From Eonycteris spelaea (lineage: Eukaryota; Chordata; Mammalia; Chiroptera; Pteropodidae): a stretch of DNA of 64,000 nucleotides. The position numbers were made by a program, and so were the translations under genes. Location of the stretch: positions 1,798,001-1,862,000 of the forward strand of contig PUFA01000105.1 of the NCBI GenBank assembly GCA_003508835.1, in the 5' to 3' direction. How positions within the stretch are numbered: the stretch's first letter is position 1; each line of letters opens with the position of its first letter. Below, piece by piece: positions 1 to 12,173 of the stretch. The notes below the pieces were generated by a model. It saw nothing but the letters and a program-made list of their open reading frames with translations, had not been told where the DNA came from and did not search any database.

Positions 1-924
1 AGAATACAGTATGCAACTCTGATCGCTTCAGTTTCTGATTTTTTCACAATTTGAATGCAAAGTATATTTATAGACATATTGCAGTTGAGACTCAGCTGAA
101 CAGATTTATTTGTGTTTCATCAAGTCAGTTATAATTATTACACTTCAAAGTTACAGGAAGTAAGCTCAACTCAGCCTTTTATTAATATACTTAAATATAT
201 GCAGAAAATTATATCACTATATGAAGAACTCATATCTATTGCATGCTACAAGAAAGAATAATATGCAGAAAAGTAATGGCTGGTAAAACCTATTTTTTTT
301 CCAAAACAAACTTGTTTCTGAAATAGTGTGTAATAGATGTATCGATAAGGGATTATATTTGATAGTTCTGAGTTCTTGGTCTTTATTTTACTGAGAGTAG
401 CTCTTCATCACACCATAGCCATTAATAAATATTTAAATGAATTTGTGAATAATGAAATTGTTATTTCCTTTATTTTATTGAATTCCATGTCTCTCATGAT
501 ACTCAGTTTGCAGACAAGGTTTAAATCAAGTGAAAACAAATGACAAGGTGGCCCCAAATTCCTGTATTGTAAAAATAGTATCATATTCTGTAGAATCACT
601 TGGAATTTGTTTCTCAACATTATCACAGAAACTTTTCTACAAAATTAATCAAAGTTAAAGGAAGTACCAAGAAAGCAATCATTTACAGGTTGGAATTTTA
701 AAAAATTGAAAAATGATTGAAAAGCAGTAGACTTAGGAACTTATTATCTAAGACATGCCAATAAATACTCTATAAAGAAAATAAAAACATTTATTTTTCC
801 TGTTTAGATAAAAACCACAGGAGTTTTACTAAAATGTTACTAAACACTTAAATTTCTGGTAGATTTTAAAGTTAAATAGCTGTTATTTAAAAAGTCATTA
901 ACTAGAGCAAGTAGCTTTTTTGAA
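1..924. other. AT-rich DNA, no gene seen
   Basis: Only short chance open frames (a 72-codon one on the minus strand at 408-626) and A/T runs are present. No repeat family, splice-flanked exon or RNA gene was recognised. Confidence 0.6.
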
Positions 925-1240
925 AGGTATAGTTGACATACAACATTACATTATTTTCAGGTTTAAAACACAATGATTCTGTTTATATCTCTTACGATGT
1001 GATCACGTAAGTCGAGTAGACACCTGTCACCATAGAAAGTTATTACAGTATTATTGACAATGATCTCTGTGCTGTACATTACGTCCCTGTGACTTATTTG
1101 TAACTGGAGGTTTGTACCTCTTATTCCCCGTCACCTTTTCCACCATCACCACACTCCACTCTCTTCCAGCAACCATCAGTTTTTCTCTGTATCTATGAGT
1201 CTGTTTCTGTTTTGTTTGTTTGGGCAAGTAGCTTTTTAAA
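925..1240 (-). mobile_element. L1 3'-end fragment (LINE-1), minus strand
   Basis: Read on the plus strand, the block runs from a degenerate 'ATAGTTGACATACAACATTA' through 'GCTGTACATTACGTCCCTGT' to 'CTGTATCTATGAGTCTGTTT', followed by a T-rich tract. This is the reverse complement of a mammalian L1 3' region of the older L1MA/L1MB type. Divergence from the remembered consensus is substantial, so it is an old, immobile copy. Both edges are approximate. The 82-codon minus-strand frame at 1051-1299 falls mostly in this repeat and is not a host gene. Confidence 0.75.
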
Positions 1241-3539
1241 CATAAGCATCCTTCAGGTATATAGAATAATAGATCTTCTAAAGATACATGACAGCACATT
1301 TATAAAATAGGTTGAGAATACAAAATTACCAACTTTGATATATTCTTAGTATTGAATGACACCTTTATATTTTGTTATAGAATAAACACTTTTATTGTTA
1401 CCGTACAGTTTGAATTTTAGTGAGCATTATATCTGTGAAAAAAATCACAGATGCAAAACCCTAGTGGTAGAAGTAACCTTTCTCCACTTCAGACAATATA
1501 ATTGCATAATAAGAAGTTGTATGCTTCTCAAACAAGGCCAGCTTCATGAACATATGACCTATGCTCAAAGGGTCCGTTGCTTGGTTCAATGTGCTTCTAT
1601 AGGTCTCTTAGTTATTTTATCTCTGAACTTAGATTTTGTCCATGAGATTGATGGGACAATTGAGTATGTGCATGTGTGAGCAGAGGCGATCTGTGCAATA
1701 TGTACGTCCACCACTTCTTGCCGCCTTTCAAATGGACTTGAGATGCTCCCTGAGCATAAATTCTGGGGGGCGTATGACGTGTGAGAGCTCAGCAAGACTA
1801 AAGCAAACACAAAGCAAGTGCGTTAGGTCTGAGACTCAGTGAGTGCTGGGTTCTAACAATTCTAAGAGGCCACACTTTTCATTAGAAACAGAGCTTGCTT
1901 CAAACATAGAAAATGACATTCTAAAAGACATCGGTGACCAAGGCACCCTATCACAGCCTTTCTATGTTACGTCACCGTATTATCCAACCACTTACACTGA
2001 AAATTATGACACAGAAGGAAAGAAAACAACCCACAGTTCCTTTTCCTTTCAGTTTTTCCTTGCTCAGAATAAGCTATAGGTAGCCAACTATGATAGAATG
2101 TGCACATACCGCAAAGTGAAATTAAATCAGTTAGATTTGTGTAGATAACCTCTTCTTTTGAGAATAAAATATATGTGCATTTAACAGCTATGAAATATGA
2201 ATTGTGGAAATACAGTGATATGAATTAAATGGTCTTATATTTGCATTTAAAATTCTGATTGCATTATATACAGATGAATGGTAAAATTCATGCTAATGAT
2301 CTATTATAATTTTGTACTTATAATGACACTAGATAGCAAATATTTAAAACACTGTGACAAGTTAAGAGAGAGAGGAAGACCAAAAAACAAAGGAAAAATA
2401 GTCCTATATTTTAGTACCTTGGAAAGCACTTTATTTCTGTAAACTCGAACAAGGGCCCTATATTTTTATTTTGCGCTGGACCTTGCAAATTATCTAGCTA
2501 TATCTCCCCACAAAATACAAGTTGTGGTATTTGAAGTAATATATGCTATTCAGACTGATGGCTCTGTGGAGTAGCATGCCCACATAGAAGACCCTGTGAT
2601 GGAAAAGGTGGTAGAGGCTATAAATTCGTTGGTTTGCATAATGAAAGACGTGCTTCTGAGTACTTCTGTCCCTATGAGTTGGCTAGCCTTGGAAGGGACA
2701 GTCTCTCCCCAGCCAGAAAGCTTTTTAAGATGTCAAAACATCATAAAGTACAAATTTAAAAAAAAAGGAATGATTAATATACTTCATTAACTTAATTTCA
2801 CAGTCTTCTGCCAGAAAAATATGAAAATCTTATTCTTTGAGCCAAGTTCGTAAGTAGGGAAAGAAAAATGCTGATGATAATGCACAGCTTTTGAATTGGA
2901 TTTTAATCCAGGCTGCAACGTTTAATACTGTATGAAAGAGATCACAGCTTTATGAATCAAAATAGTAAAAATGTATATAGATATTCTGTCTGAAGGCACA
3001 GTTCTTATTGCTGGTCTCTATTCTCAAGATTTAAATAAAATAAAATTTCCAGTTGGTTCTGTATGACTTAGGTCACAATTTAGTGCTAGATAAATTAATT
3101 CCCCAGTAATTATTTTCCTGTAAAAAAATGAAGCAGAAAGTTCTTCAAATGGCATTATTATCAATTTATAAGCTATGTTGAATCATTCAGGTTGTTGATG
3201 AGGCTGACGACCAATAGCGCAGCAAACCGCCCAGCCTCGATCTGCAGATCAGTTCTCTCTCCTGGCTTTTCACCTGTATGTGTAACTCACTATTAAAATC
3301 TCTGATAACGTGCTCAGTAGACTACTGACATGTTCAGTGGGGTCACTGTTCTCCTCCTATCATCCCATCGCAATTTCCTTCCTCTCCAGCATACTTTACA
3401 TGCTCTGATCGCCAGCTCCTGCCCCCTGTACACCCTGTTATGTCTCGATTCCTTCAACTGACTGTCATCTGTGATGTCGCCACTGTGGTCCATGCCATCA
3501 TTATCTCCCACTGGGTTTAACTGGGTCCCTGCCCCTAGT
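1241..3539. other. Unassigned AT-rich stretch, no gene seen
   Basis: Several open frames of 64-94 codons overlap one another on both strands between 1395 and 2079, which is the pattern of chance frames. Two short segments (about 1530-1605 and 2440-2500) recall an interspersed repeat that I cannot name, as if its halves were separated. The stretch 1680-1850 is GC-richer. A pyrimidine-rich, GC-richer block at about 3190-3530 may be a very old LINE, but the match is too weak to assign. Confidence 0.5.
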
Positions 3540-3800
3540 TTATTTTCCTTTCCCTAAGCTGCAAGCAGGTTATTCCCCTGCTTAAAATTCTTAAACCTCA
3601 TTTAACCACTTATCCCATGTATTAAGCTCAAAACAATGCCAAACTGTGCTTAGATGATCAGAACTGCCATAATCTAGGCAAATTTTCACCTTAATATTCT
3701 GCTCCATCTGTCTCAAGTCCTCTTTCTCACTCTCCAGAAAGACAGGACTGACATTCCTTAAACCACGAGGAAGTCATATGCTCCTCTTCCTAAGTAGTCT
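3540..3800 (+). mobile_element. L2-like LINE fragment (weak)
   Basis: The phrase 'CCCCTGCTTAAAATTCTTAA' resembles the L2 segment usually reading 'cctgcttaaaaccctccag'. The following CT-rich sequence up to 'ctcctcttccta' has the flavour of L2 reverse transcriptase C-terminal and 3' sequence. Divergence is high and no 3' terminus is visible, so family and edges are uncertain. Confidence 0.4.
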
Positions 3801-4179
3801 TGGAGATTTGAAAAATTAAGCCCATGGCAGCCGTTACCACAATGCTTAATTGACTATTTTCTATTTCAGCATGAGTTAACCAATATTTTTTAGAAAGCAA
3901 TCAACAAAATAACTGAACTTAGTTAGTAATATAAATTGATGAGTATTATATGCAACCTTTAATTTTTTTCCAAAGGAGCCATAAATATTTCTGAAACTTT
4001 TAGGAAAACTGACTAGAAAGTATTTTTCGATTATGTCATCACTTAAAAGAGATTAATGGTGAGAATGGTTGTCATTTCGTTGTAGGATAAATAAAAAATT
4101 ATTATAAAAATATTAGTTCTCTGTTATTAGGAAACAAATTAACACCCTCCCTTTGCCAAAGGGGGAAAAAAAAGGTTTA
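3801..4179. other. Unassigned AT-rich spacer
   Basis: A/T-rich sequence with short A and T runs. No gene, RNA or recognised repeat is visible. Confidence 0.5.
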
Positions 4180-4540
4180 TGTTTCCTTCCCTTGCGGCTC
4201 GTGATTGTTTTGACAGAGTATGGCAGAAGTGGCATTATGTGACTTCTAAGCTTAGGTAATAAAAGGCCTCATTCACTGACATATTCATTCTTGGAATCTT
4301 GAGTCTCAGTGTAAGAAGTCCAATCCCCCAGAGGTTGGAATGCTGGGAGGAAGCCCAACCTATATACAGTGAAATGAGTAGGAATTCTGATGACAAGCGC
4401 AAGGGAATCCAGTCTTTAAGTCATACCATCTCAGGCACAAGATATGTAACTGAAAGTTCTCCAGATGATGTTGGCCCCAATTACCCCAGTTATATGATGC
4501 TTCTAATTTTATTCATCACGAAATAGAGACATTAATCTTT
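4180..4540 (+). mobile_element. MaLR-type (MLT1-like) LTR fragment
   Basis: The segment opens with 'TTTCCTTCCCTTG' and continues with 'tggcagaagtggcattatgtgacttc', 'ataaaaggcc', 'cattcttggaatc' and 'gaggaagccca' in the order remembered for mammalian MaLR LTRs. This is a non-coding retroviral-type LTR with no internal gene next to it. The distal half is degenerate and the ends are not defined. The 75-codon frame at 4299-4526 lies inside it and is taken as fortuitous. Confidence 0.55.
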
Positions 4541-5573
4541 GAGGCCTGAATCTGTATGCATGATGGCAATGATTTTTGTTTAATACCACTAATTTTGGAG
4601 GTAACTTTTAATACAGCAATATACAATTGAAGTGTGTGTGCGCATGTGTGTGTAAACAAATATTTTTATGTATTACAATATATAAAATTTATCACTATAT
4701 ACACAGCTAAGTAATGGAGTAATTTTAATAGCTATAATGATATAAGGTAAAGGAGGTGATCTAGATTACAGTCCAATGGTGTGCAAGCTCATCTGGGTTG
4801 TGAAAAAAGTAAATTAACATTTTAACGTCACGTTTCACGTTTTAAAATAGGGAAAATGTTTCTGCAAAGCTTCTATATTGTCAGTATCAAATCATATAAT
4901 ATATATGAAAGCACTTTGTAAATGGAAAGACTGATTGAAAGAAACTGTTACCTTTCTAAGGAAACAAGTAATCTAAAAAAATCATGGTATTAGGCAGGTG
5001 CCAAATTAATGCCCACATAGCAATCATTTATATAAATTTTCTGTAATCATAGCAATATGGCCTTTGCAGGTTGAGGAGTGCATATGATGTTATGACTATG
5101 ATTACAGCCTGTCTCTCAGATGCACTACCAGAAACTGTAAGGCACTAACCATATTGATTGGTCTCTTGTGCCTAAGTTGAATTAAGTTTAAGAACTAGGA
5201 CTATTTGAACCTTTATGGAAGTACTATTAGGAAATATAAACTTTGTGCTTTCTCCAAAATATTTTTTGCAAGAGAAAAACGACATGCTTGGTGTAAGACT
5301 ATCACTTTTCTAGCCTCCAATTCTCAATTGCAGAGCCTTAGAGGGACTCTATATCCTTTTCTACCTCAAAACATGAACAGTCTTACTACTGATGTCTCCC
5401 TTGACACCACCAAAACAGTCTGTCCCCTAACTTAGTCTTCATGCAGTCCTTGTCCCGATGAATTGAAAATCCCCTCCTTCCACCTGCGCAGGTCCCAACT
5501 TTAGAACCATCCATGAGCCTTTTATTTCTCTCGTGCATTACAAACCATATCTATTCTTTCAACAAACCTAGTG
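4541..5573. other. Unassigned AT-rich stretch, no gene seen
   Basis: It contains a short (TG)n at 4632-4655 and otherwise featureless A/T-rich DNA. The 76-codon frame at 5205-5435 has no recognisable domain. Confidence 0.55.
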
Positions 5574-5587
5574 GCGCCACCTGCAGG
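5574..5587 (-). promoter_or_regulatory. CTCF-like motif (minus orientation)
   Basis: The plus-strand 14-mer GCGCCACCTGCAGG fits the reverse complement of the CTCF core at 13 of 14 positions by eye; the mismatch is the A in 'CAGG' where T is usual. A motif alone does not show occupancy. It sits at the edge of the L2 repeat that follows. Confidence 0.35.
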
Positions 5588-5589
5588 CA

Positions 5590-6480
5590 TATCTAGGATC
5601 TGATCATTTCTCATCAACTCCATTGACATTTTGGTCCAAGCCACTATCTTCTGCATTTTGAAATAACCAACTAACTGATCTTTTTACTTCCACACTTGTT
5701 GCCAATATAGTCTAAACAATGTGGCCATAGTGATGCTTTTAAAATATAAGTCTGATGACAGTATTCTCTGCTAAAACTCTCCAGTGGCTTTCCATCATAT
5801 TCATGGTGGAATTTTTACAACTACCTACATATACATGTGGCTCCCTGTTTTCCTGTATGATGTCTTCTAATATTCTCAACTCCTCTCATTCCACACGTTT
5901 TAATAGTTTGTAATTGCTGTTCCTCCATCTGGATCTTTCACCTCTTTTTGTTTTTTATTTTAATGTTATCTCCTCGGAGAAAATCTTTGTGAACACTTTT
6001 ATTTAACTTATAAGCATTTCCAAGCGCTTACAAAAGCAGAGAAAGCAGTATTAAGAAGCCCATACACATATTATAAATTCATAGTCCACCTTATTTCATC
6101 TATATCCTCTTCTGTTTTTCTGTATTGAACTTTAGGGCTTTTTCCAGAATATGTGAGACATATCATTTCATTCATAAGTATGGATGTCCACATTCATATG
6201 TATTTCTTACTACCTGAGTGTATATATCCACCTTAGACAACACTCATTTCCTTTACTTGCTTTATTTTATTTTTCTCCATATCACTTATCTAATATTCTA
6301 ATATCAATATTAATATATAGTATTAATTCCTTACTTGGTTTATTTTCTCTGTCAAATATCCATTAGAATGTAAGCTCCATGAAGAATTTTAAATGTTTTG
6401 TTCCCTGCTGTATCTACAGTGATTGTTGTGATAGTATTGGCACATATAGGTGTTCAACAAACATTTGATGAATAAGAAAA
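5590..6480 (+). mobile_element. L2 LINE, sense, with 3' end
   Basis: The order of blocks is that of L2: 'CTCTCCAGTGGCTTTCCATC' (end of the reverse transcriptase region), a CT-rich stretch with 'tgttcctccatctgg', then 'AGAATGTAAGCTCCATGAAG', 'CCCTGCTGTATCTACAG', 'ATTGGCACATATAGGTGTTC' and the terminal 'AACAAACATTTGATGAATAA'. The 3' terminus at about 6475 is well defined. The stretch 5990-6240 is poorly matched and may include an insertion or heavy decay. It is an ancient, inactive copy. Confidence 0.8.
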
Positions 6481-7582
6481 TTTATTCTCCAGTGCTCAAA
6501 AATACAATATTATGTGACTTGTCTTAGTAAACATACATTGTCCCTCATAGCCACATATAAAATGCGCTACATTCCTAAATGATGAATCTAGCAGTTGAGG
6601 GATAAAATTATACCCTGATAGGGAATGGAGTTTATTTTGCATTATTCTTTAAAGGGGGGTAAATCACATAGGGTTTGCTTCCTAGCATACTCAAAAGCTA
6701 GGTTTAAAAGGCTTTAAAAACAGTCGATTTACAGTTCTGCAAAAAGGAACAATCAATCACACTCAATCTAACAGTACTTGCATGCGCCTGACAGCAGACG
6801 AACACATTCATTAAGCCCTATAGAGGAATGTGTGCCTGCAGGAACGATACTGCATTCACGTCACTAGAAATGGAAAGGGGATTTTTTTGTGCAAATGTGC
6901 CCAGTGGTATTAGTACTGAATCCTAATAACATATCAGTACCCTGAAGTGACTAAATATATGCAAAAGTGTGCTTGCTGTTTCCATCATTTTAAATAATCT
7001 CAACAAATAAAAGTATTTCATCATTCATCTTTCTCTTTCATTCAGAGAGGTATTCTGCATAGTCTCCTCAGAGATATATTTAGGACTAGCTTTTCTCTGT
7101 TACACTTTGTACATAGCCTGGGGCTTATTGTGAATTTTCATGGGTGATTTTATTATATATGAATGCCAAGATCATATACTTTCATTTCACTTTGTTATTT
7201 TTGGTCTTAGCATAACTTTTTGGCTTTATTTCTGTTCTCCTTTTTTTCAACCATTAACAATCTCAGTTTTATTGCAATAGAGAAATCATGTTAGTGACTT
7301 TGGAAAAACAAGAACTTGAGACTCATTTTAGCTTCAACATCAAGTACTTTGAACCACAGTACTTTTCAAAAAGTATTTGAGTGTCCATATGGTTGCATAT
7401 GAAGTGAATATATGAAATGACATAGGCCTGGAAGATAAAGGGGGACAATATTATTCCTGGCCTCTGTTTCAGTTCAGAATCGAGAGCACCTCTCAGGGCT
7501 AGAGGCATCCTTGACTCTCCTAAGAACCAGCCATATAACTGACAGCACTCCTCCTCTGGGTCCCATGTTCCCAAAGTAGGGC
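6481..7582. other. Unassigned stretch, no gene seen
   Basis: Mostly A/T-rich. A GC-balanced segment at about 6720-6890, with 'cttgcatgcgcctgacagcag' and 'tgcattcacgtcactag', stands out and matches no repeat I know. The 83-codon minus frame at 7323-7574 has no recognisable domain. Confidence 0.5.
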
Positions 7583-7608
7583 ATGGGAATCAAACCTTTG
7601 ATTCCCAT
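7583..7608. repeat. Perfect 12-bp inverted repeat (hairpin, 2-nt spacer)
   Basis: ATGGGAATCAAA is followed by CC and then its exact reverse complement TTTGATTCCCAT. The arms could form a very tight cruciform or RNA hairpin. A near-perfect 14-bp tandem duplication follows at 7609-7636, so two local rearrangements lie side by side. Confidence 0.9.
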
Positions 7609-7636
7609 TAAAACCTGTTTCATAAAACCTGTTTTA
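7609..7636. repeat. Tandem duplication of a 14-bp unit
   Basis: The unit TAAAACCTGTTTCA is followed directly by TAAAACCTGTTTTA (13 of 14 identical). It abuts the perfect hairpin to the left. Confidence 0.85.
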
Positions 7637-9499
7637 TAAATATTTTTATATAATAGTTAAACTGCCTTCAGATCTTGGTCAAAGGATGCATTGCTCTGGA
7701 AAATAGCTTCATGATAGCTTTCATTCTTTTCATTAACCACTATAAGGAATTAACAGAAGAGAGAGAAAATACAGCTATCTGAAAAAGGTCAGTACAGTTT
7801 TCAAAGAGATAAATTAGGAGAGCTCAAAAATAAATTAATACAATTAAAATATACATTTAGATCAAAATAGAAATTTTTTGTGGTCAAAAATAATAGATTT
7901 TTTAAGTAATGCGAAAGTTGCCTACATCTCTGTAGTCTTGGGCATTTGCGTACATCTCAGGCAAAACCTTATATGATGAATGGAAGAGATAAAACTATAT
8001 CAAGTGGAAAAAAATTAATGCTCTATAAAGTTACATTTCCAAGTTTTATGACTCAAAGAATTGGTTTTAATTACTATATATATTTTATGCATATGAATTA
8101 AAATCATAGAGCAAAGTAAGAACTTTAAAAACCGTGACTAAACAGATGAGTGTGAAATCCATAAATATCTGTAAAAGAAACTTTTTTTCCTAAAGAGTAA
8201 GCAATTAAACAAGTTTTAATGTATGAATTTACAGGATTTATTAAGCATCCAAAATAACTCTGCTGTTGTGATAAGCAATAAGAATATAGTGATAAGAATA
8301 AAGTCCCTTATTACCTACATTCTTCCAACGACGAGAGAACTGTAAATAAAATATTGTCAATAAAATGCAGCATGAGAAATAAAAAGAACAATGAGATTAT
8401 GAACAAAATTGTGCATATTGGTGGGGAACAGTTAACAAAATCTTCAAAAAAAAAGAATAATATGTATGACTAAAAATTTAAAATTTAAGCAGAATCCATT
8501 ATGCAGTTTAAAGGGTCAGAACAGTCTAGTTGTAGAAAAAAGCATAGAATAAAAGGTCCAGAAGGATTAAATGTTTAAGAAAACACATTTTAAACTCTTG
8601 CTTTTGTAAATAATCCATCAAAAACATCCTTGTGCCTGATTTTTATTATATACCAAGAACAAACTCCTAAAAGGAGAATACTGGCTTAAAAGATAAAGCG
8701 CTTCTCAGGCTTATTAATATTGTACTTATTACTATTGTTATTGCATATTGTTTTCCATGATCCTTTAATTACAGTCCTTCAGTGCAATATTATTTATATG
8801 ATACAACTTATTGTTTGTTTAGCTTTCAATATTGCAAAGAAAAAAATTAACATTTTCTTTTGTCAGAAATCTGTTTTTTGCATATGAAAAGTTGTAAAAT
8901 TGTTTCCTTAGCTTTTATTGTTATTTATATATGTAGATTTGTATCTCTTTTCTTTATCTACTTGGAATTTAGAGACCATTTAAAGTAAGATCTATATGCT
9001 TCGGTTTAGAGAAATTTTAAAATTATTTTTTACATTACTCTTCATCAGCTCCTTTATTTCTAGGACTTCTTGTATTTAAGGAAAGTTCTCTGGAATCTAT
9101 CCTTGAATTCATTAATTATTTTTCACTCTTTATTTTACATTGCTTTCTCTTTTATCCAGTCTATGATGTTTCTCTTTCATTCAGATTGTTAGCTTTTGCA
9201 TTGTCATTTTTTTGTTTGTTTTGGATAACCCTTGGGCTATAATTAAATATCTTTGGAAAGTTGTTTTTAAAGTTCTTTTCTTGGTAGTTCAACAGCATCC
9301 TTCTCTGCTAATTTTCAACTTCGTTTTTCTCATCCCCCTCACTGAATCTCTTTACCCTTTACATGTTAATAGATAGTTATCTTCAGACACCTTAAAGCAT
9401 CTATAAAAGTCAAGCGTTTGGCATCTCTTGGTCAGTGACAGATTAGTTGCATAAGAATATATTACTACTTCTGATCTTGTGGACTAGACACAAGTTTAA
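7637..9499. other. Unassigned AT-rich stretch, no gene seen
   Basis: A- and T-rich DNA. The T-rich part at 8880-9400 (for example 'tttatccagtctatgatgtttctc') reads like degraded LINE or ERV sequence, but I cannot place it. Confidence 0.5.
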
Positions 9500-9850
9500 T
9501 AAATTACTACCTATCCGATGAGCCTTATGGGTAGGAGCAACTTGGTCCTGCGGTGAAGTTGCCTGTGGTCTTCCTGAATTGGTACAATTGAAGGTCACTC
9601 CCATAGCACACTTACAAGAAGCAGTCCACGCCTGTGGCTTTCCGTCGTAGTGGTTCCTCAGCTGTCACTCGGTGCCAGGAACAATGGACTTCTGTATATC
9701 CATTTTTGGCCTTTAAGATACTGGAAGAACTCAACCTCCTCATAGGCGCCTCCATGCCCCACATTATGACCATAATTTGTCGCCCTTTGCGCGGTACATA
9801 TGAGGAGGGAAAGTACGTATGCACTGGAAAGAAGCGAAACTAAGTCTCCC
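9500..9850. other. GC-richer unassigned block (possible pseudogene or unknown repeat)
   Basis: The base composition rises to about half G+C against an AT-rich background and contains several CpGs. Two overlapping antisense open frames, 9612-9824 (minus, 70 codons) and 9634-9843 (plus, 69 codons), cover it. Neither translation resembles a family I know. It could be a decayed processed pseudogene, an unrecognised LTR or a conserved non-coding element. No poly(A) tail or target duplication was seen. Confidence 0.4.
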
Positions 9851-11209
9851 CTTTTTTTTAAAATGATAATATTAACAATTAGTTATTTCATGTTTCATTT
9901 TCTTTTCTGTTCCCATTTCCTATTTGGCTGTGGGGTTTAGAATAATTAAGCACATTATAAGATCTGTTGGGGAAGGAACACTGTCAAAGATGGGGTCTAA
10001 TACCTCGGGTACAGTCCACCTCTCCCTCAGTGGTTCTTGCTTAGAGAGGTCAGTTGCCTGTAGTGATAAGGTGGTCAAGACTGAAGTCATCAATTATTTT
10101 TTTCTGAGTTTCATAAGATAGTTGCTTATTAATATTATTAATAATGGTAGGTGTTCTCAACTAAATTAAACCAAGAATTCAATTTCAATGTGCAATAATG
10201 ACAATAAATAAAACTTAATATAAATCTAATATGTTTTATCTCCTGTTGCTGCAAGTCTGTATTATAACCTCAAGTTATTACTTGTTATAACTTTTTGGTT
10301 ATTATTTTTATAACCCTCTTTTGTGTTTTGATTCAACAAGAATTTATGCAGGCATACACAATTGCTTCATTTAGCTACAAATAAAACTAAAGTGCTTTCA
10401 TAACTAGATAATAGTTGAAAAGGGAACAATAATCAAAATGAGAATGACATATATTGAAACAAATAAAAACTCAAATGTGAGTGAGTTTGTGCAACTTAAA
10501 ACACTCTGGTTATAATGAGAGTCATAAAAGAAAATAATCAAAGCTCAAGTGCAGTAGCTGCCCCATCTCTAGTAGATTCTTTGACTTCACAAGTTGTGCT
10601 TCTATTTATTGAGCAGCGTTAACTTTCACATGCATGTCTATTAATGTTCTTGTACAATTTTTAAGTTGAAGAATTTTATCTGATTTTATATTAAATACAC
10701 TGTATTAAGACAGCATTTAAGTTCTGAAAGGGTCTTGAGAGAAAAAAAATACAATGTTTGCCTCAACCACATGAAGTGTATTTGAGATTTTATGTAGTAA
10801 TTGTTTCGTAGGAAATTACGTGGGATGTTTCTTTGGAATATTGAAAATCAAGTAATCGACAGTTGAAAGATCTGTTTTTAATTAAAGTGTTATTTGATCA
10901 ACAGACTCATGGGCGAGACATGCATATTCTGTAAACTAAAACAACTTAGATATGATATAGATCAATTTATAATATAAACTCAAAAAGAAAACATAACAGG
11001 AAACTGAGTTGGAATTTGATCCTGCTTTCTAATACCAGTCTTGTCAAAGATCCTATTTGCAATTATCATATTTTATTACGTTTTATATTATTTGTCCTAA
11101 GATACTGAAAGCATTTGGTTCATAATCTGATATTTAATTTGATAATCAATAAAGTGTATTCTGATAAAATTTTAATCTGATAACCAATTTCAAAGACACT
11201 TTGAGAAGG
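9851..11209. other. Unassigned AT-rich stretch, no gene seen
   Basis: No recognised repeat or RNA. The 65-codon frame at 9924-10121 has no recognisable features. Confidence 0.55.
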
Positions 11210-11477
11210 TAGGAAGGAGTTTTACATGACCTAGGTCACCCCTTCCCCAAGCCTAGCCACTGCACTGCTGAGAGAGAGAACCTTCTCTTGCGGTAAAGTG
11301 AGCTTTGGACCCACACACCACGCCTGTCTCAGTGAACCCAGTGTTAGACTGGCTCCCATGGTGCCAAGCTCTAAGTCTGGCTCCTACCAGATCAGCCCTC
11401 CCAGAGGAAGACACCAGGCCCTCCCTAGCACCAGACAGCTGTGGCAGCCCCAGGCTTCACGCTCAGTCCATTGCCAA
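11210..11477. other. GC-rich unassigned block beside an L1 fragment
   Basis: It is markedly GC-richer than its surroundings and CA/CT-rich, with 'gccctcccagaggaagacacc' and 'ctgtggcagccccagg'. It joins directly onto L1 ORF2 sequence at about 11478. Two overlapping plus-strand frames (11298-11495 and 11305-11529) arise from this composition. It may be an unrecognised repeat or LTR piece. Confidence 0.4.
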
Positions 11478-11765
11478 TATTTCTCATGTACATAGATGCA
11501 GAATCCTCAACCAAATGTTGTCAAATTGAATCCGACAATGTCCAAAAAGAATGATAACACCAAAACCAAGCGGGACTTATTCTAGGTATATAAAGCTCGT
11601 TCACCATTCAGAATTCAATCTGCCACATCAACAGGTTAAAGGAGAAATTGATATGATGATATTAATAGATGCAAACATTTGACAGTTCAACAACCATTCA
11701 TAATAAAAACTGTGCGCAAAGCAGCAATCGAAGGGAACTCCTTCAGCGTGATATACATAACCATA
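11478..11765 (+). mobile_element. L1 ORF2 (reverse transcriptase region) fragment
   Basis: The DNA follows L1 ORF2 over nearly 290 bp: 'ACATAGATGCAGAATCCTCA', 'AGCGGGACTTATTCTAGG', 'TTAATAGATGCAAACATTTG' and 'CATAATAAAAACTGTGCGCA'. These match the stretch where L1 normally encodes the fingers/palm part of its reverse transcriptase. Frameshifts and stops interrupt every frame, so it is dead. The right end at about 11765 runs into unrelated AT-rich DNA. Confidence 0.8.
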
Positions 11766-12173
11766 AAATTATTTGTTAAAGGTAGCTACGGTTAACTGAT
11801 GTCAAATTTATGTTTTAAGATTTAGCATTTACTATTAACATTTAACACTGATATAATTTAGTCTAGGCCCAATAACTGTTCCGTCTGCGTTTATTATGTA
11901 TTGAGCATATTGCAGTGAACACTCGTTGGTATCTTTTTCAGAATATATTTCTCTCTTCTTATTCCTATACATTCTCTTTTTCTTTGAGAATTCCTCCCTT
12001 CCCCAGGAATGGGCCATGACTTTAACCTAGTTAAAAGACAGAATCCTGTAGATTTTTATCCCATCTGTGCACTTTAGGGACTGGGCCATGGGCCAGTTTA
12101 TACCAATAAACATGAATAATAGAATACAAAGTTTTAAAGTCTAAAACTGCTGCAGATATTTTTCTGGCAAAAG
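11766..12173. other. Unassigned AT-rich stretch
   Basis: No recognised element. The 60-codon minus frame at 11835-12017 looks fortuitous. It lies just upstream of the candidate exon at 12174. Confidence 0.5.

Noticed and set aside
1530..2500. Two halves of a possible interspersed repeat separated by about 840 bp
   Set aside because: I recall the motif but cannot name the family or show that the halves belong to one copy.
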